From NCBI GenBank assembly GCA_007130545.1, contig SLSG01000230.1:1-5588 (forward strand): a stretch of DNA of 5,588 bases, given 5' to 3'. The position numbers and the translations under genes are program-made. Positions within the stretch are counted from its first letter, which is position 1. Each line of letters starts with the position of its first letter. Positions 1 through 5,588 of this stretch are shown one piece after another. The notes beneath the pieces were generated by a model that saw only the letters and a program-made list of their open reading frames with translations, searched no databases and was not told the origin of the DNA. Source of the stretch: Bacteroidales bacterium. GTDB taxonomy: Bacteria; Bacteroidota; Bacteroidia; Bacteroidales; UBA7960.

Positions 1-103
1 ATGATAAACAACTTCAAGAGCTTACAGCAGCGGGAACTGTTCAGGACTCTCACCTGATTCCCTTTTCATCCGGGGCATCCGACTGGATTCCGGAACCTGT
101 TGC
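1..103 (-). promoter_or_regulatory. Cobalamin (B12) riboswitch, 5' part, cut by left edge
   Basis: Read on the minus strand, this stretch has the conserved core of a cobalamin riboswitch, an mRNA leader that binds B12 and usually represses the gene downstream. In order: an arm TCCGG (94-90) pairing with CCGGA (73-69), capped by ATCC/GGAT (88-85 with 80-77) around an AGTC loop; the signature AAAAGGGAA (66-58); a hairpin TCAGG (57-53) with CCTGA (45-41), whose loop resembles the conserved GGUGAAAAUCC segment; then ACAGTTCCCGCTGCTGTAAG (40-21), matching the family's CUGUCCCGCaACUGUaA stretch. GGGAA can pair with TTCCC (36-32), and ACAG with CTGT (27-24), although these two helices cross each other. 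The 3' half, including the B12 box, would lie beyond position 1. In Bacteroidota such leaders usually precede TonB-dependent B12 receptors or cobalamin synthesis genes; the target here is not visible. Confidence 0.85.
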
Positions 104-108
104 CGATG

Positions 109-116
109 CAAAATTA
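109..116 (-). promoter_or_regulatory. Bacteroidota-type -7 promoter box for the riboswitch transcript
   Basis: The minus strand reads TAATTTTG, an exact match to the TAnnTTTG element used by the primary sigma factor in Bacteroidota. It sits directly upstream of the riboswitch, so transcription would begin near position 102, where the RNA fold begins. The upstream -33 TTTG element is weak: the best candidate is TTTC at 138-135 with an 18-base spacer. The position relative to the riboswitch supports the call more than the motif alone. Confidence 0.55.
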
Positions 117-142
117 ATAAAATTCCGGTCCGCTGAAATAAA

Positions 143-1645
143 TCAGGGTGCGATTACGATTTTTTTGAGGAAGTGCTGTTCCCGGCCCAGGAGCCTGAGC
201 AGGTAAACCCCGGAAGGCAGGAGGGGTAAACTGATGGGGGAAGCTGTGGCCATGGGATGGATTTTAAATACCAGGTGTCCGCAAAGACTGTATACCTCGA
301 GGAGTCTGATCTCCGTGGGTGATTCGAACCAAAGCTGGTCTTTCGCCGGGTTGGGATACACCCGGAACCGGGAACCCTCTTCCGGGTCTGACACCCAGAC
401 CCCGGTTTCGCCCCATATTTTTTCTGCAAGCTCCGGTTTGTCAATGAAAGGGTTTCGGTTTCCCTGTATCTGGTAGACGGCATGGTTTCTGAGAATCTCC
501 TTCTGGCTGACCGGGTCGTTGGCATGCCATTCCAACAACATGCCGATGGCCCATTCCCGGTAGGCGGGATATCTGTTTGGCGCCAGCATGGTCTGAGCCT
601 CCGGACTATAGTCCCAGGCTGCGACCTGGTCCTCATACCGGGTGACCATATACAGAAAGGTGCGTGCCAGGTCTCCCTTGTAATCGTCAACCGGCTCAAA
701 GGCGGGGCCGTCGTAGCCCGGGAGGCTGTTTTGACCGAGTTTCCCGCCATTCATGCTGGTCCACGATGGTTCAGGTACCACCCCATAGGGGAAATTGTCC
801 CGCACCGCATTCACCCATTTGTCTGCCGGGTAAATATGGTGCAGGTCCGTGTTCATCGGGTTGACCGCTCCCCCGAACCAGGAGCGGGGCATGCTGTGCT
901 CCCGGTTGTAGACTTCTCCTTCCGTGTTGCCGCCCAGTCCACGGTCCTGGTCCTCAAAAAAAGAATACAGATAAGGAGCCTCTCCGCAGGGTACATCCGA
1001 GTACATATCCCATACATGTCCGTCAAACCGCATGTCGGTGGACTCGAAATGTTCCCAGATGCTGGCGTAAGACTGTACAGTATGTTCCCTGATGATCTCG
1101 TATACACGGGTCTTTAGCTCTTCCCCATGGCCGGTCGTCCCGTCATAATAGCCTTCCGGGACCAGGTCCCCAATCCCGCTACCCGTAACGCTCAGGGCGA
1201 CACTTTCCGTGTTGTCTGACCAGTGGGTAATGTGGCCCGTTTTCTTTCCCGTTTCCAATGGAAAAAACCGTACAAAGACCCTGGTTTCCTCCAGGAGTCC
1301 GTCGTCAGACCGCAGGACCATGCTTTGGTCAAAGCCTTCGTGGCAATGCAGCGAAACCCGGAAGGGCCCGCTTACGGAGATATGCAATTCTTCGTCAATA
1401 CCATTGGCCTGCAGGTCATACCACTGCACATCCGAAAAATGGCCCGGGTAAACCTCCCGGAAATCAGGCAGTGCGGCAACCGAAATCCGAATGCCCTCTT
1501 CCGTATTGGTTGCAGCAATGTGGCAGGCCGCCGGAGAAAGCGGATAGCATCCGACGAAAAAAAACAGAAGCAACAAAGTGGTGCAGGGGCAACGGGACAT
1601 GCGTGGTGTTTTGCCAGTAAATATAGCAAAAACATGGGTTTTCAT
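143..1645 (-). CDS. Secreted endonuclease I-family nuclease with T9SS sorting domain
   Basis: This 500-residue protein is probably an extracellular or surface DNA/RNA-degrading enzyme. Residues 1-41 form an export signal with hydrophobic core LLLLFFFVG (25-32). Residues ~58-156 resemble the Ig-like domain common in secreted Bacteroidota proteins, ending LSVTGSG. Residues ~165-412 are the endonuclease I (EndA/NucM/Vvn) domain: NREHSMPRSW (247-256) holds the His-Me-finger Glu249-His250 pair, followed by DLHHIYP (267-273) and QGNRNPFID (394-402). By homology to Vvn, His250 would be the general base and Glu249 a metal ligand. Residues ~428-500 are a type A T9SS sorting domain, starting VYPNPAKDQL and ending KKIVIAP. 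The start chosen has AGGAA upstream overlapping the xerD stop; Met16 (ATG at 1600-1598) would give a tidier signal peptide. FVGC (30-33) resembles a lipobox, so lipidation cannot be excluded, though T9SS clients usually use ordinary signal peptides. Confidence 0.9.
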   Translation of the reverse strand: MKTHVFAIFTGKTPRMSRCPCTTLLLLFFFVGCYPLSPAACHIAATNTEEGIRISVAALPDFREVYPGHFSDVQWYDLQANGIDEELHISVSGPFRVSLHCHEGFDQSMVLRSDDGLLEETRVFVRFFPLETGKKTGHITHWSDNTESVALSVTGSGIGDLVPEGYYDGTTGHGEELKTRVYEIIREHTVQSYASIWEHFESTDMRFDGHVWDMYSDVPCGEAPYLYSFFEDQDRGLGGNTEGEVYNREHSMPRSWFGGAVNPMNTDLHHIYPADKWVNAVRDNFPYGVVPEPSWTSMNGGKLGQNSLPGYDGPAFEPVDDYKGDLARTFLYMVTRYEDQVAAWDYSPEAQTMLAPNRYPAYREWAIGMLLEWHANDPVSQKEILRNHAVYQIQGNRNPFIDKPELAEKIWGETGVWVSDPEEGSRFRVYPNPAKDQLWFESPTEIRLLEVYSLCGHLVFKIHPMATASPISLPLLPSGVYLLRLLGREQHFLKKIVIAP

Positions 1646-1652
1646 GGGGCAA

Positions 1653-1657
1653 TTCCT
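1653..1657 (-). promoter_or_regulatory. Shine-Dalgarno-like site overlapping the xerD stop codon
   Basis: The minus strand reads TAG-GAATTGCCCC-ATG. The TAG ends xerD and its last two bases form AGGAA with what follows, 7 bases before the nuclease ATG. This favours the 1645 start and suggests that translation of the nuclease is coupled to that of xerD. Confidence 0.4.
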
Positions 1658-2573
1658 ATGGCTCCCTGGTGGTCCTGGCCCTGGGGTGGAAGGATATCAG
1701 GTTTTCCCGCAGGTATTCCCGGTCAAGATGGGTATATATTTCGGTGGTGGTGATGGACTCGTGCCCGAGCATATCCTGTACTGCCCTGAGGTCAGCGCCT
1801 CCCTCCACCAGGTGGGTGGCGAAGCTGTGGCGGAAGGTGTGGGGACTCACGGTCTTTTTGATCCCGGCTTTTCCGGCAAGTCCCTTGATAATCTGAAACA
1901 CCATCTCCCGGCTGAGTTTGCTGCCGAATCGGTTTAAAAACAGGTAATCTTCCTGGCCCTTTTTCACCGGGTCCTGTTGCCTGGCAGATTGGAGGTAAAG
2001 CCGTATATGCTTCATGGCTTCGCGGCCGATGGGCACCAGGCGTTGCTTGTTGCCCTTCCCGGTGACCCGGACAAAGGCGGCATCCATCTGTATGTCTGAT
2101 ATTTTCAGGTTTACCAGTTCGGAAACCCTCAGTCCGCATCCATACAGGGTCTCCACAATGGCCCGGTTGCGCTGGCTCCCCGGCTGGCTGAGGTCAATGG
2201 CGTCGATCACCCGTTCAATCTCCTCAAGCGACAGAACCTCTGGCAGCTTGCGGCTCATGCGCGGGGTCTCCAGCACGGTGGCCGGATTGTGGTCCATGAC
2301 CCCTTCCAGCACCAGGTATTGGAAGAACGCGCGGATCCCGGAAACGATGCGTGCCTGGGTCCGGGCCCCGACCCCGAGGGAGGCAATCCACCTGATAAAG
2401 CCTGTGAGCATGGGCCCGGAGATCCCGGATGGCTGTGCGGGTCCGCCTTGAAGCTCTGTGTAGCGTATCAGCTTTTGCAGGTCTGTCAAATAGGCCTTGA
2501 TGGAGTGCTCCGACAAGGTGCGCTCCAGCTTCAGGTGGCTTTCAAATCCCCTCTGCCAGTGTTGCCAGTTCAT
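1656..2573 (-). CDS. xerD: Site-specific tyrosine recombinase XerD
   Basis: XerD works with XerC at the dif site near the replication terminus to resolve chromosome dimers; Bacteroidota usually carry both. With the ATG at 2573 the protein has 305 residues, close to the ~298 of E. coli XerD. The N-terminal SAM-like DNA-binding domain covers ~1-100, with the family motif LERTLSEHSIKAYLTDLQKL. The catalytic domain (~108-300) has all six expected residues: Arg149 (CGLRVSEL), Lys173 (TGKGNKQRLVP), His245 and Arg248 (SPHTFRHSFATHL), His271 (LGHESITTT) and nucleophile Tyr280 (EIYTHLD). An in-frame TTG at 2576 would add one residue, but the ATG is preferred. Assignment to XerD rather than XerC or an integron/phage integrase rests on full-length similarity and on the absence of mobile-element context. 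The secreted nuclease gene follows 10 bases downstream. Confidence 0.92.
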   Translation of the reverse strand: MNWQHWQRGFESHLKLERTLSEHSIKAYLTDLQKLIRYTELQGGPAQPSGISGPMLTGFIRWIASLGVGARTQARIVSGIRAFFQYLVLEGVMDHNPATVLETPRMSRKLPEVLSLEEIERVIDAIDLSQPGSQRNRAIVETLYGCGLRVSELVNLKISDIQMDAAFVRVTGKGNKQRLVPIGREAMKHIRLYLQSARQQDPVKKGQEDYLFLNRFGSKLSREMVFQIIKGLAGKAGIKKTVSPHTFRHSFATHLVEGGADLRAVQDMLGHESITTTEIYTHLDREYLRENLISFHPRARTTREP

Positions 2574-2577
2574 CAAA

Positions 2578-2585
2578 CAAAGTTA
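2578..2585 (-). promoter_or_regulatory. Candidate -7 promoter box for xerD
   Basis: The minus strand reads TAACTTTG, matching TAnnTTTG, and ends 4 bases before the xerD ATG. A TTG lies upstream with a 16-base spacer, shorter than the usual ~19-21. If used, transcription would start at or very near the ATG, giving an almost leaderless mRNA. That is unusual enough to keep confidence low. Confidence 0.35.
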
Positions 2586-2586
2586 C

Positions 2587-2594
2587 TACCTTTG
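2587..2594 (+). promoter_or_regulatory. Candidate -7 promoter box for the Yip1-M23 operon
   Basis: The plus strand reads TACCTTTG, matching TAnnTTTG. A TTG at 2562-2564 could be the -33 element with a somewhat long 22-base spacer. The predicted transcription start near 2601 leaves a leader of about 20 bases before the TTG start at 2621. The box is one base from the opposing xerD box, so the two promoters would share nearly the same DNA. Confidence 0.4.
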
Positions 2595-2620
2595 ACCTGC
2601 GCAAGTAAAATATTTCAGCT

Positions 2621-3175
2621 TTGGGACATTATTTTTCAATTTTTACCGCCGTATTCTACCGGCCTGGGCAGGCTTTCAGGCTTGCTGCCGGCCAGGAAGC
2701 GGATGCCCGGAGGATGTTTTTTTGTTATGGGCTGCCGCTGCTTGTGGTGGCCTCAGCCGGGAGAATGATGGCCTCGACGGCCGCCGGCGGAAATTGGCTG
2801 GCAGGACTGACAGTGTTTTTGGTTAATCTTTGCGCCTATATCGTGGCGATTTTCCTGGGCGCTTACCTTGTTAGCAGGCTGGCAGTACCTTTCAGGTCAG
2901 AATCTGACCGGTCCCTGACCCTGAAACTGATCCTCGTGGCCTTTACGCCATTTTTGATTTCCCAGCCACTGACGGCCATTTCTCCCCACCTGCGGGTGCT
3001 CGGGTTTCTGGCCCTGGCCTACACCGTGTTGCTGTTTGGAGTCGGACTAAAGCCCATGCTGCAGACCCCTCCGTCTAAGGTTTCCGGCTATTCCCTGGTG
3101 GCGTTTTTTATCCTGCTGGGTATCGCCTGGGTGGTGAACCTGGTTTTGTCAGGATTGTTTATTTTTTTTCTTTAA
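2621..3175 (+). CDS. Yip1-family integral membrane protein
   Basis: A 184-residue, very hydrophobic protein with about five membrane segments (roughly 33-52, 60-86, 103-121, 125-145, 156-183). The layout fits bacterial Yip1-domain (DUF1282-like) proteins: an amphipathic N-terminus with a 'P-x-x-A/T-W/F' pattern (YRPGQAFRLAAGQEADARR, 13-31), then the helices, with the FTPFLISQPLTAI loop-helix (108-120). Their biochemical role in bacteria is not known. The start is a TTG: an in-frame TAA at 2606-2608 blocks further extension apart from an unlikely ATT, and the first in-frame ATG (Met32) would remove the N-terminal region typical of the family. No Shine-Dalgarno sequence is evident. The M23 peptidase gene begins 19 bases downstream on the same strand, so the two are probably cotranscribed. 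The family call rests on topology and N-terminal pattern, not on a catalytic motif. Confidence 0.75.
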   Translation: MGHYFSIFTAVFYRPGQAFRLAAGQEADARRMFFCYGLPLLVVASAGRMMASTAAGGNWLAGLTVFLVNLCAYIVAIFLGAYLVSRLAVPFRSESDRSLTLKLILVAFTPFLISQPLTAISPHLRVLGFLALAYTVLLFGVGLKPMLQTPPSKVSGYSLVAFFILLGIAWVVNLVLSGLFIFFL

Positions 3176-3194
3176 CTTTATCAGATATTCAGGT

Positions 3195-4463
3195 ATGAAA
3201 CTTTCTTCCGGAAACCCGATACGCTATATTCTGCTGCTTGCAGTCCCCCTCCTTTTGCTGGCCGCTCTGTTTTTCCTGCTTCCTGCCCGGGAGCCGGTCC
3301 CGGAATTGGTCATCGAAGTCGCAGAGGAACCACCTGAACTGGATGAATTTGGATTTGAGCTGGGCGTCTACCAGGTTGATTCGGGGGTCGTGGCCCCCCG
3401 CCAGACCCTTTCGCATGTATTGGCCCGGTTTGAAATGGGGCCTGCCGAGGTGGATGCGATTGCCGGACGTATGCAGGAGGTGTTCAACCCGCGGCGGATC
3501 CGTGCCGGGCAGCCATACTACGGGTATTATGATGCGGAAGACCCGGCATCTTTGCGTTATTTTGTTTATGAGATCTCCCTTTTGGAATACCTGAAAATCG
3601 GGTTTTCGGATACACTGGAGGTTCTCAGGGGGCAAAAGGAAATGCAGACAAGGCAGCGGACTGCCAACGGCATCATCACCTCTTCCTTGTGGAATGTGTT
3701 GCGTGACCATAACCTGCATCCGGAGCTTGCCATCCGAATGTCAGAAGTGCTGGCCTGGGAAGTCGATTTTTACCGTATCCAGCATGGCGACCGCTTCAAG
3801 GTTGTTTACCGGGAGGACTTCACCGGCGATCGCTCGGCAGGCGTTTCCGGGATTGATGCCATTTTCTTTATACACCAGGGCCGGGAGATCCTCGGGTTTC
3901 ACTTCGAGCAGGATACAATCAGTGGGTTCTTCAACCCCCTGGGGGACAACCTGCGCAAGGTGTTCCTGAAGGCCCCGCTGGAGTTTGGCCGCATCAGCTC
4001 GCGTTATTCCACCAGTCGACTGCATCCCATCCTGAACGAGCGCAGGCCGCATTACGGAACGGATTATGCTGCACCACACGGCACCCCGATCCTTGCAGTG
4101 GGAGATGGGGTGGTAACGCAGACCAGCTACACATCCGGCAATGGGAACTTTGTCCGCATCAGGCACAATTCCGTGTATGAAACCCAATACCTGCATATGT
4201 CCAGGTTTGGAAACGGGATCCGTCCGGGTGTCCGGGTAAGCCAGGGCCAGGTGATCGGCTATGTCGGCAGTACCGGACTGGCCACAGGTCCCCATGTATG
4301 TTTCAGGTTTTGGAAAAACGGGCAGCAGGTCGACCACCTCAGGGAAGAATTCCCCAGTGCCGATCCATTGCCGGAGATTCACATGGAAGCCTTCGGGGAG
4401 AAGCGGGACAGTTTGATGCGCATCCTGAACACCATTGCATTCCGGGATGCACTTCCCATTTAA
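3195..4463 (+). CDS. M23 (LytM) peptidoglycan endopeptidase, Csd3/MepM-like, membrane anchored
   Basis: A 422-residue zinc metallopeptidase predicted to cut peptide cross-links in peptidoglycan from the periplasmic side. Residues ~10-30 form a single membrane anchor. Residues ~64-110 look like the LysM/OapA-like domain of MepM-type enzymes (LSHVLARFEM; RRIRAGQPYYGYY). Residues ~155-258 match the Csd3-type second domain (GIITSSLWNVLRDHNLHP; SEVLAWEVDFYRIQHGDRFK). The LytM domain (~263-385) begins RISSRYSTSRLHPIL and carries zinc ligands His286 and Asp290 (HYGTD) and catalytic His334 (YLHMSR). The last motif is GPHVCFRFW: His367 is present, but the second His of the canonical HxH, normally the third zinc ligand, is Cys369. 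Cys can bind zinc, and I recall GPHVC[FY]RFWKNG in other Bacteroidota M23 proteins, so an active subfamily is likelier than a dead enzyme. The ATG lies 19 bases after the Yip1 gene and lacks a clear ribosome-binding site. Confidence 0.92.
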   Translation: MKLSSGNPIRYILLLAVPLLLLAALFFLLPAREPVPELVIEVAEEPPELDEFGFELGVYQVDSGVVAPRQTLSHVLARFEMGPAEVDAIAGRMQEVFNPRRIRAGQPYYGYYDAEDPASLRYFVYEISLLEYLKIGFSDTLEVLRGQKEMQTRQRTANGIITSSLWNVLRDHNLHPELAIRMSEVLAWEVDFYRIQHGDRFKVVYREDFTGDRSAGVSGIDAIFFIHQGREILGFHFEQDTISGFFNPLGDNLRKVFLKAPLEFGRISSRYSTSRLHPILNERRPHYGTDYAAPHGTPILAVGDGVVTQTSYTSGNGNFVRIRHNSVYETQYLHMSRFGNGIRPGVRVSQGQVIGYVGSTGLATGPHVCFRFWKNGQQVDHLREEFPSADPLPEIHMEAFGEKRDSLMRILNTIAFRDALPI

Positions 4464-4500
4464 TTGACCTTACTGGTTCTTTCCCCGGATTTTCTTGTTT

Positions 4501-5328
4501 TTATTTGTCGGATAGCGCCTCACGGAGGCGGACGAGCTTCTCCAGGAGGGGCCGGAGTTTGTCCAGCTTCAGCATATTGGCACCGTCTGATCTGGCCTTT
4601 TCAGGATCCATATGGGTTTCAATGAACAGTCCGTCTGCACCTGCGGCGATCCCTGCACGGGCCATGGTGTCGATCAGGTGGGGGAGTCCGCCGCTTACCC
4701 CTTTCTCCTGGTTGGGCTGCTGCAGGGAGTGGGTAACGTCAAGTACCACGGGCACCTGGAGGGCCTGCATGATGGGAATGCCCCGGAAATCCACCACGAG
4801 GTCTCCATACCCAAAGGTGGTTCCCCGCTCCGTCACCATGACATGCTGGTTGCCGGTAGAGCGGACTTTTTCCACGGCGTAGCCCATGGCATCAGCCGAC
4901 AGGAACTGCCCCTTCTTAATATTGACCGCCTTCCCCGTATGTCCGGCAGCCAGCAAAAGCTCGGTCTGCCTGCAAAGGAAGGCGGGAATCTGCAATACAT
5001 CCACCCGCCTGGCGGCCATATAGGCTTCCTCGCTGGTGTGGATGTCTGTGAGCACAGGCAGGTCAAAGGTTTTGCGGATCTCTCCCAGAAGGTTCAGTGC
5101 GATCTCGTCTCCCATGCCGGAAAAACTGTCCAGCCTGGAGCGATTGGCTTTTTTATAAGAAGCCTTAAAGATATAGGGGATATCCAGATCACGGGCAATC
5201 TGCAGAACTTTTTCGGCGATCTCGAATCCCATTTCCTCATCTTCCAGCACACAGGGGCCGGCAACCAGGAAGAACGGTCCGCCAGCTTTCTCTTTTACCG
5301 AAAGTATTTTTTCAAGTGTCGGATGCAT
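4501..5328 (-). CDS. kdsA: 3-deoxy-8-phosphooctulonate (Kdo-8-P) synthase
   Basis: KdsA condenses phosphoenolpyruvate with D-arabinose 5-phosphate to make Kdo-8-phosphate, the precursor of the Kdo sugar of the lipopolysaccharide inner core, in the cytoplasm. With the ATG at 5328 the protein has 275 residues, within the family range. Signature motifs in order: AGPCVLE (23-29), FKASYKKANRSR (54-65), TDIHT (94-98), IPAFLCRQTELL (114-125), KKGQFLS (138-144), ERGTTFGYGDLVVD (167-180), DVTHS (197-201) and FIETHMDPEKARSDG (235-249). Cys26 in GPC, with His200, Glu237 and Asp248, matches the metal-binding set of the metal-dependent class (as in Aquifex), rather than the metal-free E. coli class, which has Asn at that place. 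A TTG at 5358 would add ten residues but deepen the overlap with the upstream cupin gene from 17 to 47 bases, so the ATG is preferred. Confidence 0.93.
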   Translation of the reverse strand: MHPTLEKILSVKEKAGGPFFLVAGPCVLEDEEMGFEIAEKVLQIARDLDIPYIFKASYKKANRSRLDSFSGMGDEIALNLLGEIRKTFDLPVLTDIHTSEEAYMAARRVDVLQIPAFLCRQTELLLAAGHTGKAVNIKKGQFLSADAMGYAVEKVRSTGNQHVMVTERGTTFGYGDLVVDFRGIPIMQALQVPVVLDVTHSLQQPNQEKGVSGGLPHLIDTMARAGIAAGADGLFIETHMDPEKARSDGANMLKLDKLRPLLEKLVRLREALSDK

Positions 5329-5588
5329 AGGTATTGTTTTGGCCTGTTTCCAATTCAAAATGAACAGCCAGCCAAACGCACTCAGGATCTTTGCTGGTGT
5401 AAGAGACCCGGTGCTTTTGTCCGGCTTTTATTAGCAGGTGATCACCTTTCTGCAGATGCATGAGGTGTCCGTTTTCAAACTCAAGGCTGGCCTTTCCCCG
5501 GAGGAGCAGAACCCACTCATCCAACTCCTGGTCATACCAGTGATCCGGTTCGCTTACATGGCCCTTGCTGATGATCCTTTCAATGCGG
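5312..5588 (-). CDS. Small cupin-domain protein, N-terminus cut by right edge
   Basis: The frame is open from the right edge to a TGA at 5314-5312, giving 91 visible residues that start RIERIISKG; the true start lies beyond 5588. The fold is a single-domain cupin. The first conserved stretch reads DHWYDQELDEWVLLLRG, where the usual His-x-His is replaced but the Glu is kept. The second reads GDHLLIKAGQKHRV with its conserved His, followed by the CVWLAVHF strand. It resembles the widespread short cupins with a WYDQ..DEWVLLL signature, whose substrate is not established; a metal site may be partial. The gene overlaps the kdsA start by 17 bases on the same strand, so the pair is probably one transcript. 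An internal TTG at 5524-5522 is a Leu codon within the domain, not the start. Confidence 0.82.
   Translation of the reverse strand, partial: RIERIISKGHVSEPDHWYDQELDEWVLLLRGKASLEFENGHLMHLQKGDHLLIKAGQKHRVSYTSKDPECVWLAVHFELETGQNNTYASDT

Noticed and set aside
3..206. Plus-strand open frame of 67 codons entering from the left edge, possible C-terminus of a convergent gene
   Set aside because: The same DNA is explained by the minus-strand cobalamin riboswitch, whose conserved core matches well. The frame also runs into the nuclease gene by 64 bases and its translation shows no recognisable domain.
482..1117. Plus-strand open frame of 211 codons
   Set aside because: It lies antisense within the endonuclease I domain, whose motifs are clear on the minus strand. 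Its translation shows no domain and it is a by-product of GC-rich codon use.
1656..2573. Tyrosine recombinase as part of an integron, phage or conjugative element
   Set aside because: The protein is full-length XerD-like with no integron-type insertion. No att repeats, tRNA or mobile genes are nearby, and the neighbours are housekeeping genes.
3741..4382. Minus-strand open frame of 213 codons
   Set aside because: It is antisense to the catalytic half of the M23 peptidase, which has a complete run of LytM motifs.
4464..4500. Possible bidirectional terminator between the M23 gene and kdsA
   Set aside because: There is a T-rich run, but the only hairpin I can form is about 4 base pairs with a wobble (GACC/GGTT around TTACT). 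That is too weak to call.
5329..5358. Ten-residue N-terminal extension of KdsA from a TTG start
   Set aside because: It would increase overlap with the cupin gene to 47 bases, and the ATG at 5328 gives a normal KdsA N-terminus shortly before the first conserved motif.
4612..5463. Plus-strand open frame of 283 codons
   Set aside because: It is antisense to kdsA and the cupin gene, both with strong family motifs. The composition (many Gly, His and Gln residues) is typical of a shadow frame.

Overview
The window looks like a chromosomal housekeeping segment from a member of the Bacteroidota. Four things point that way: a type IX secretion (T9SS) C-terminal sorting domain on a secreted nuclease, promoter-like boxes of the TAnnTTTG type in gaps between genes, weak or absent Shine-Dalgarno sequences, and Bacteroidota-like versions of XerD, a Yip1-type membrane protein and a Csd3/MepM-like M23 peptidase. 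Base composition is GC-rich for the phylum (mid-50s percent by eye). I cannot assign a genus; a GC-rich Bacteroidales or Cytophagales relative is a guess.

Left edge (1-142): no protein gene. The minus strand carries the 5' part of a cobalamin (B12) riboswitch, read towards and cut by the left edge, with a TAATTTTG promoter box just upstream. A B12-controlled gene should therefore lie beyond the left edge.

Left half, minus strand (143-2573): xerD, a tyrosine recombinase for chromosome dimer resolution, is followed 10 bases later by a secreted endonuclease I-family protein (N-terminal signal, Ig-like domain, His-Me-finger nuclease domain, T9SS sorting tail). The nuclease's ribosome-binding sequence overlaps the xerD stop codon, so the two are probably cotranscribed.

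Centre (2574-2620): a short divergent promoter region with two TAnnTTTG boxes back to back.

Right half, plus strand (2621-4463): a five-helix Yip1-family membrane protein starting at TTG, then 19 bases later an M23 (LytM) peptidoglycan endopeptidase in which the usual second zinc-binding His of the HxH motif is Cys.

Right edge, minus strand (4501-5588): kdsA (Kdo-8-phosphate synthase, lipopolysaccharide inner core), preceded by and overlapping a small cupin gene cut by the right edge. The M23 gene and kdsA converge with a 37-base gap in which I see no convincing terminator.

Most of the content concerns the cell envelope and chromosome maintenance. I found no mobile element, CRISPR array, tRNA, rRNA or obviously novel system. 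The points most worth checking are the truncated riboswitch, the HxC zinc site and the compact divergent promoter.
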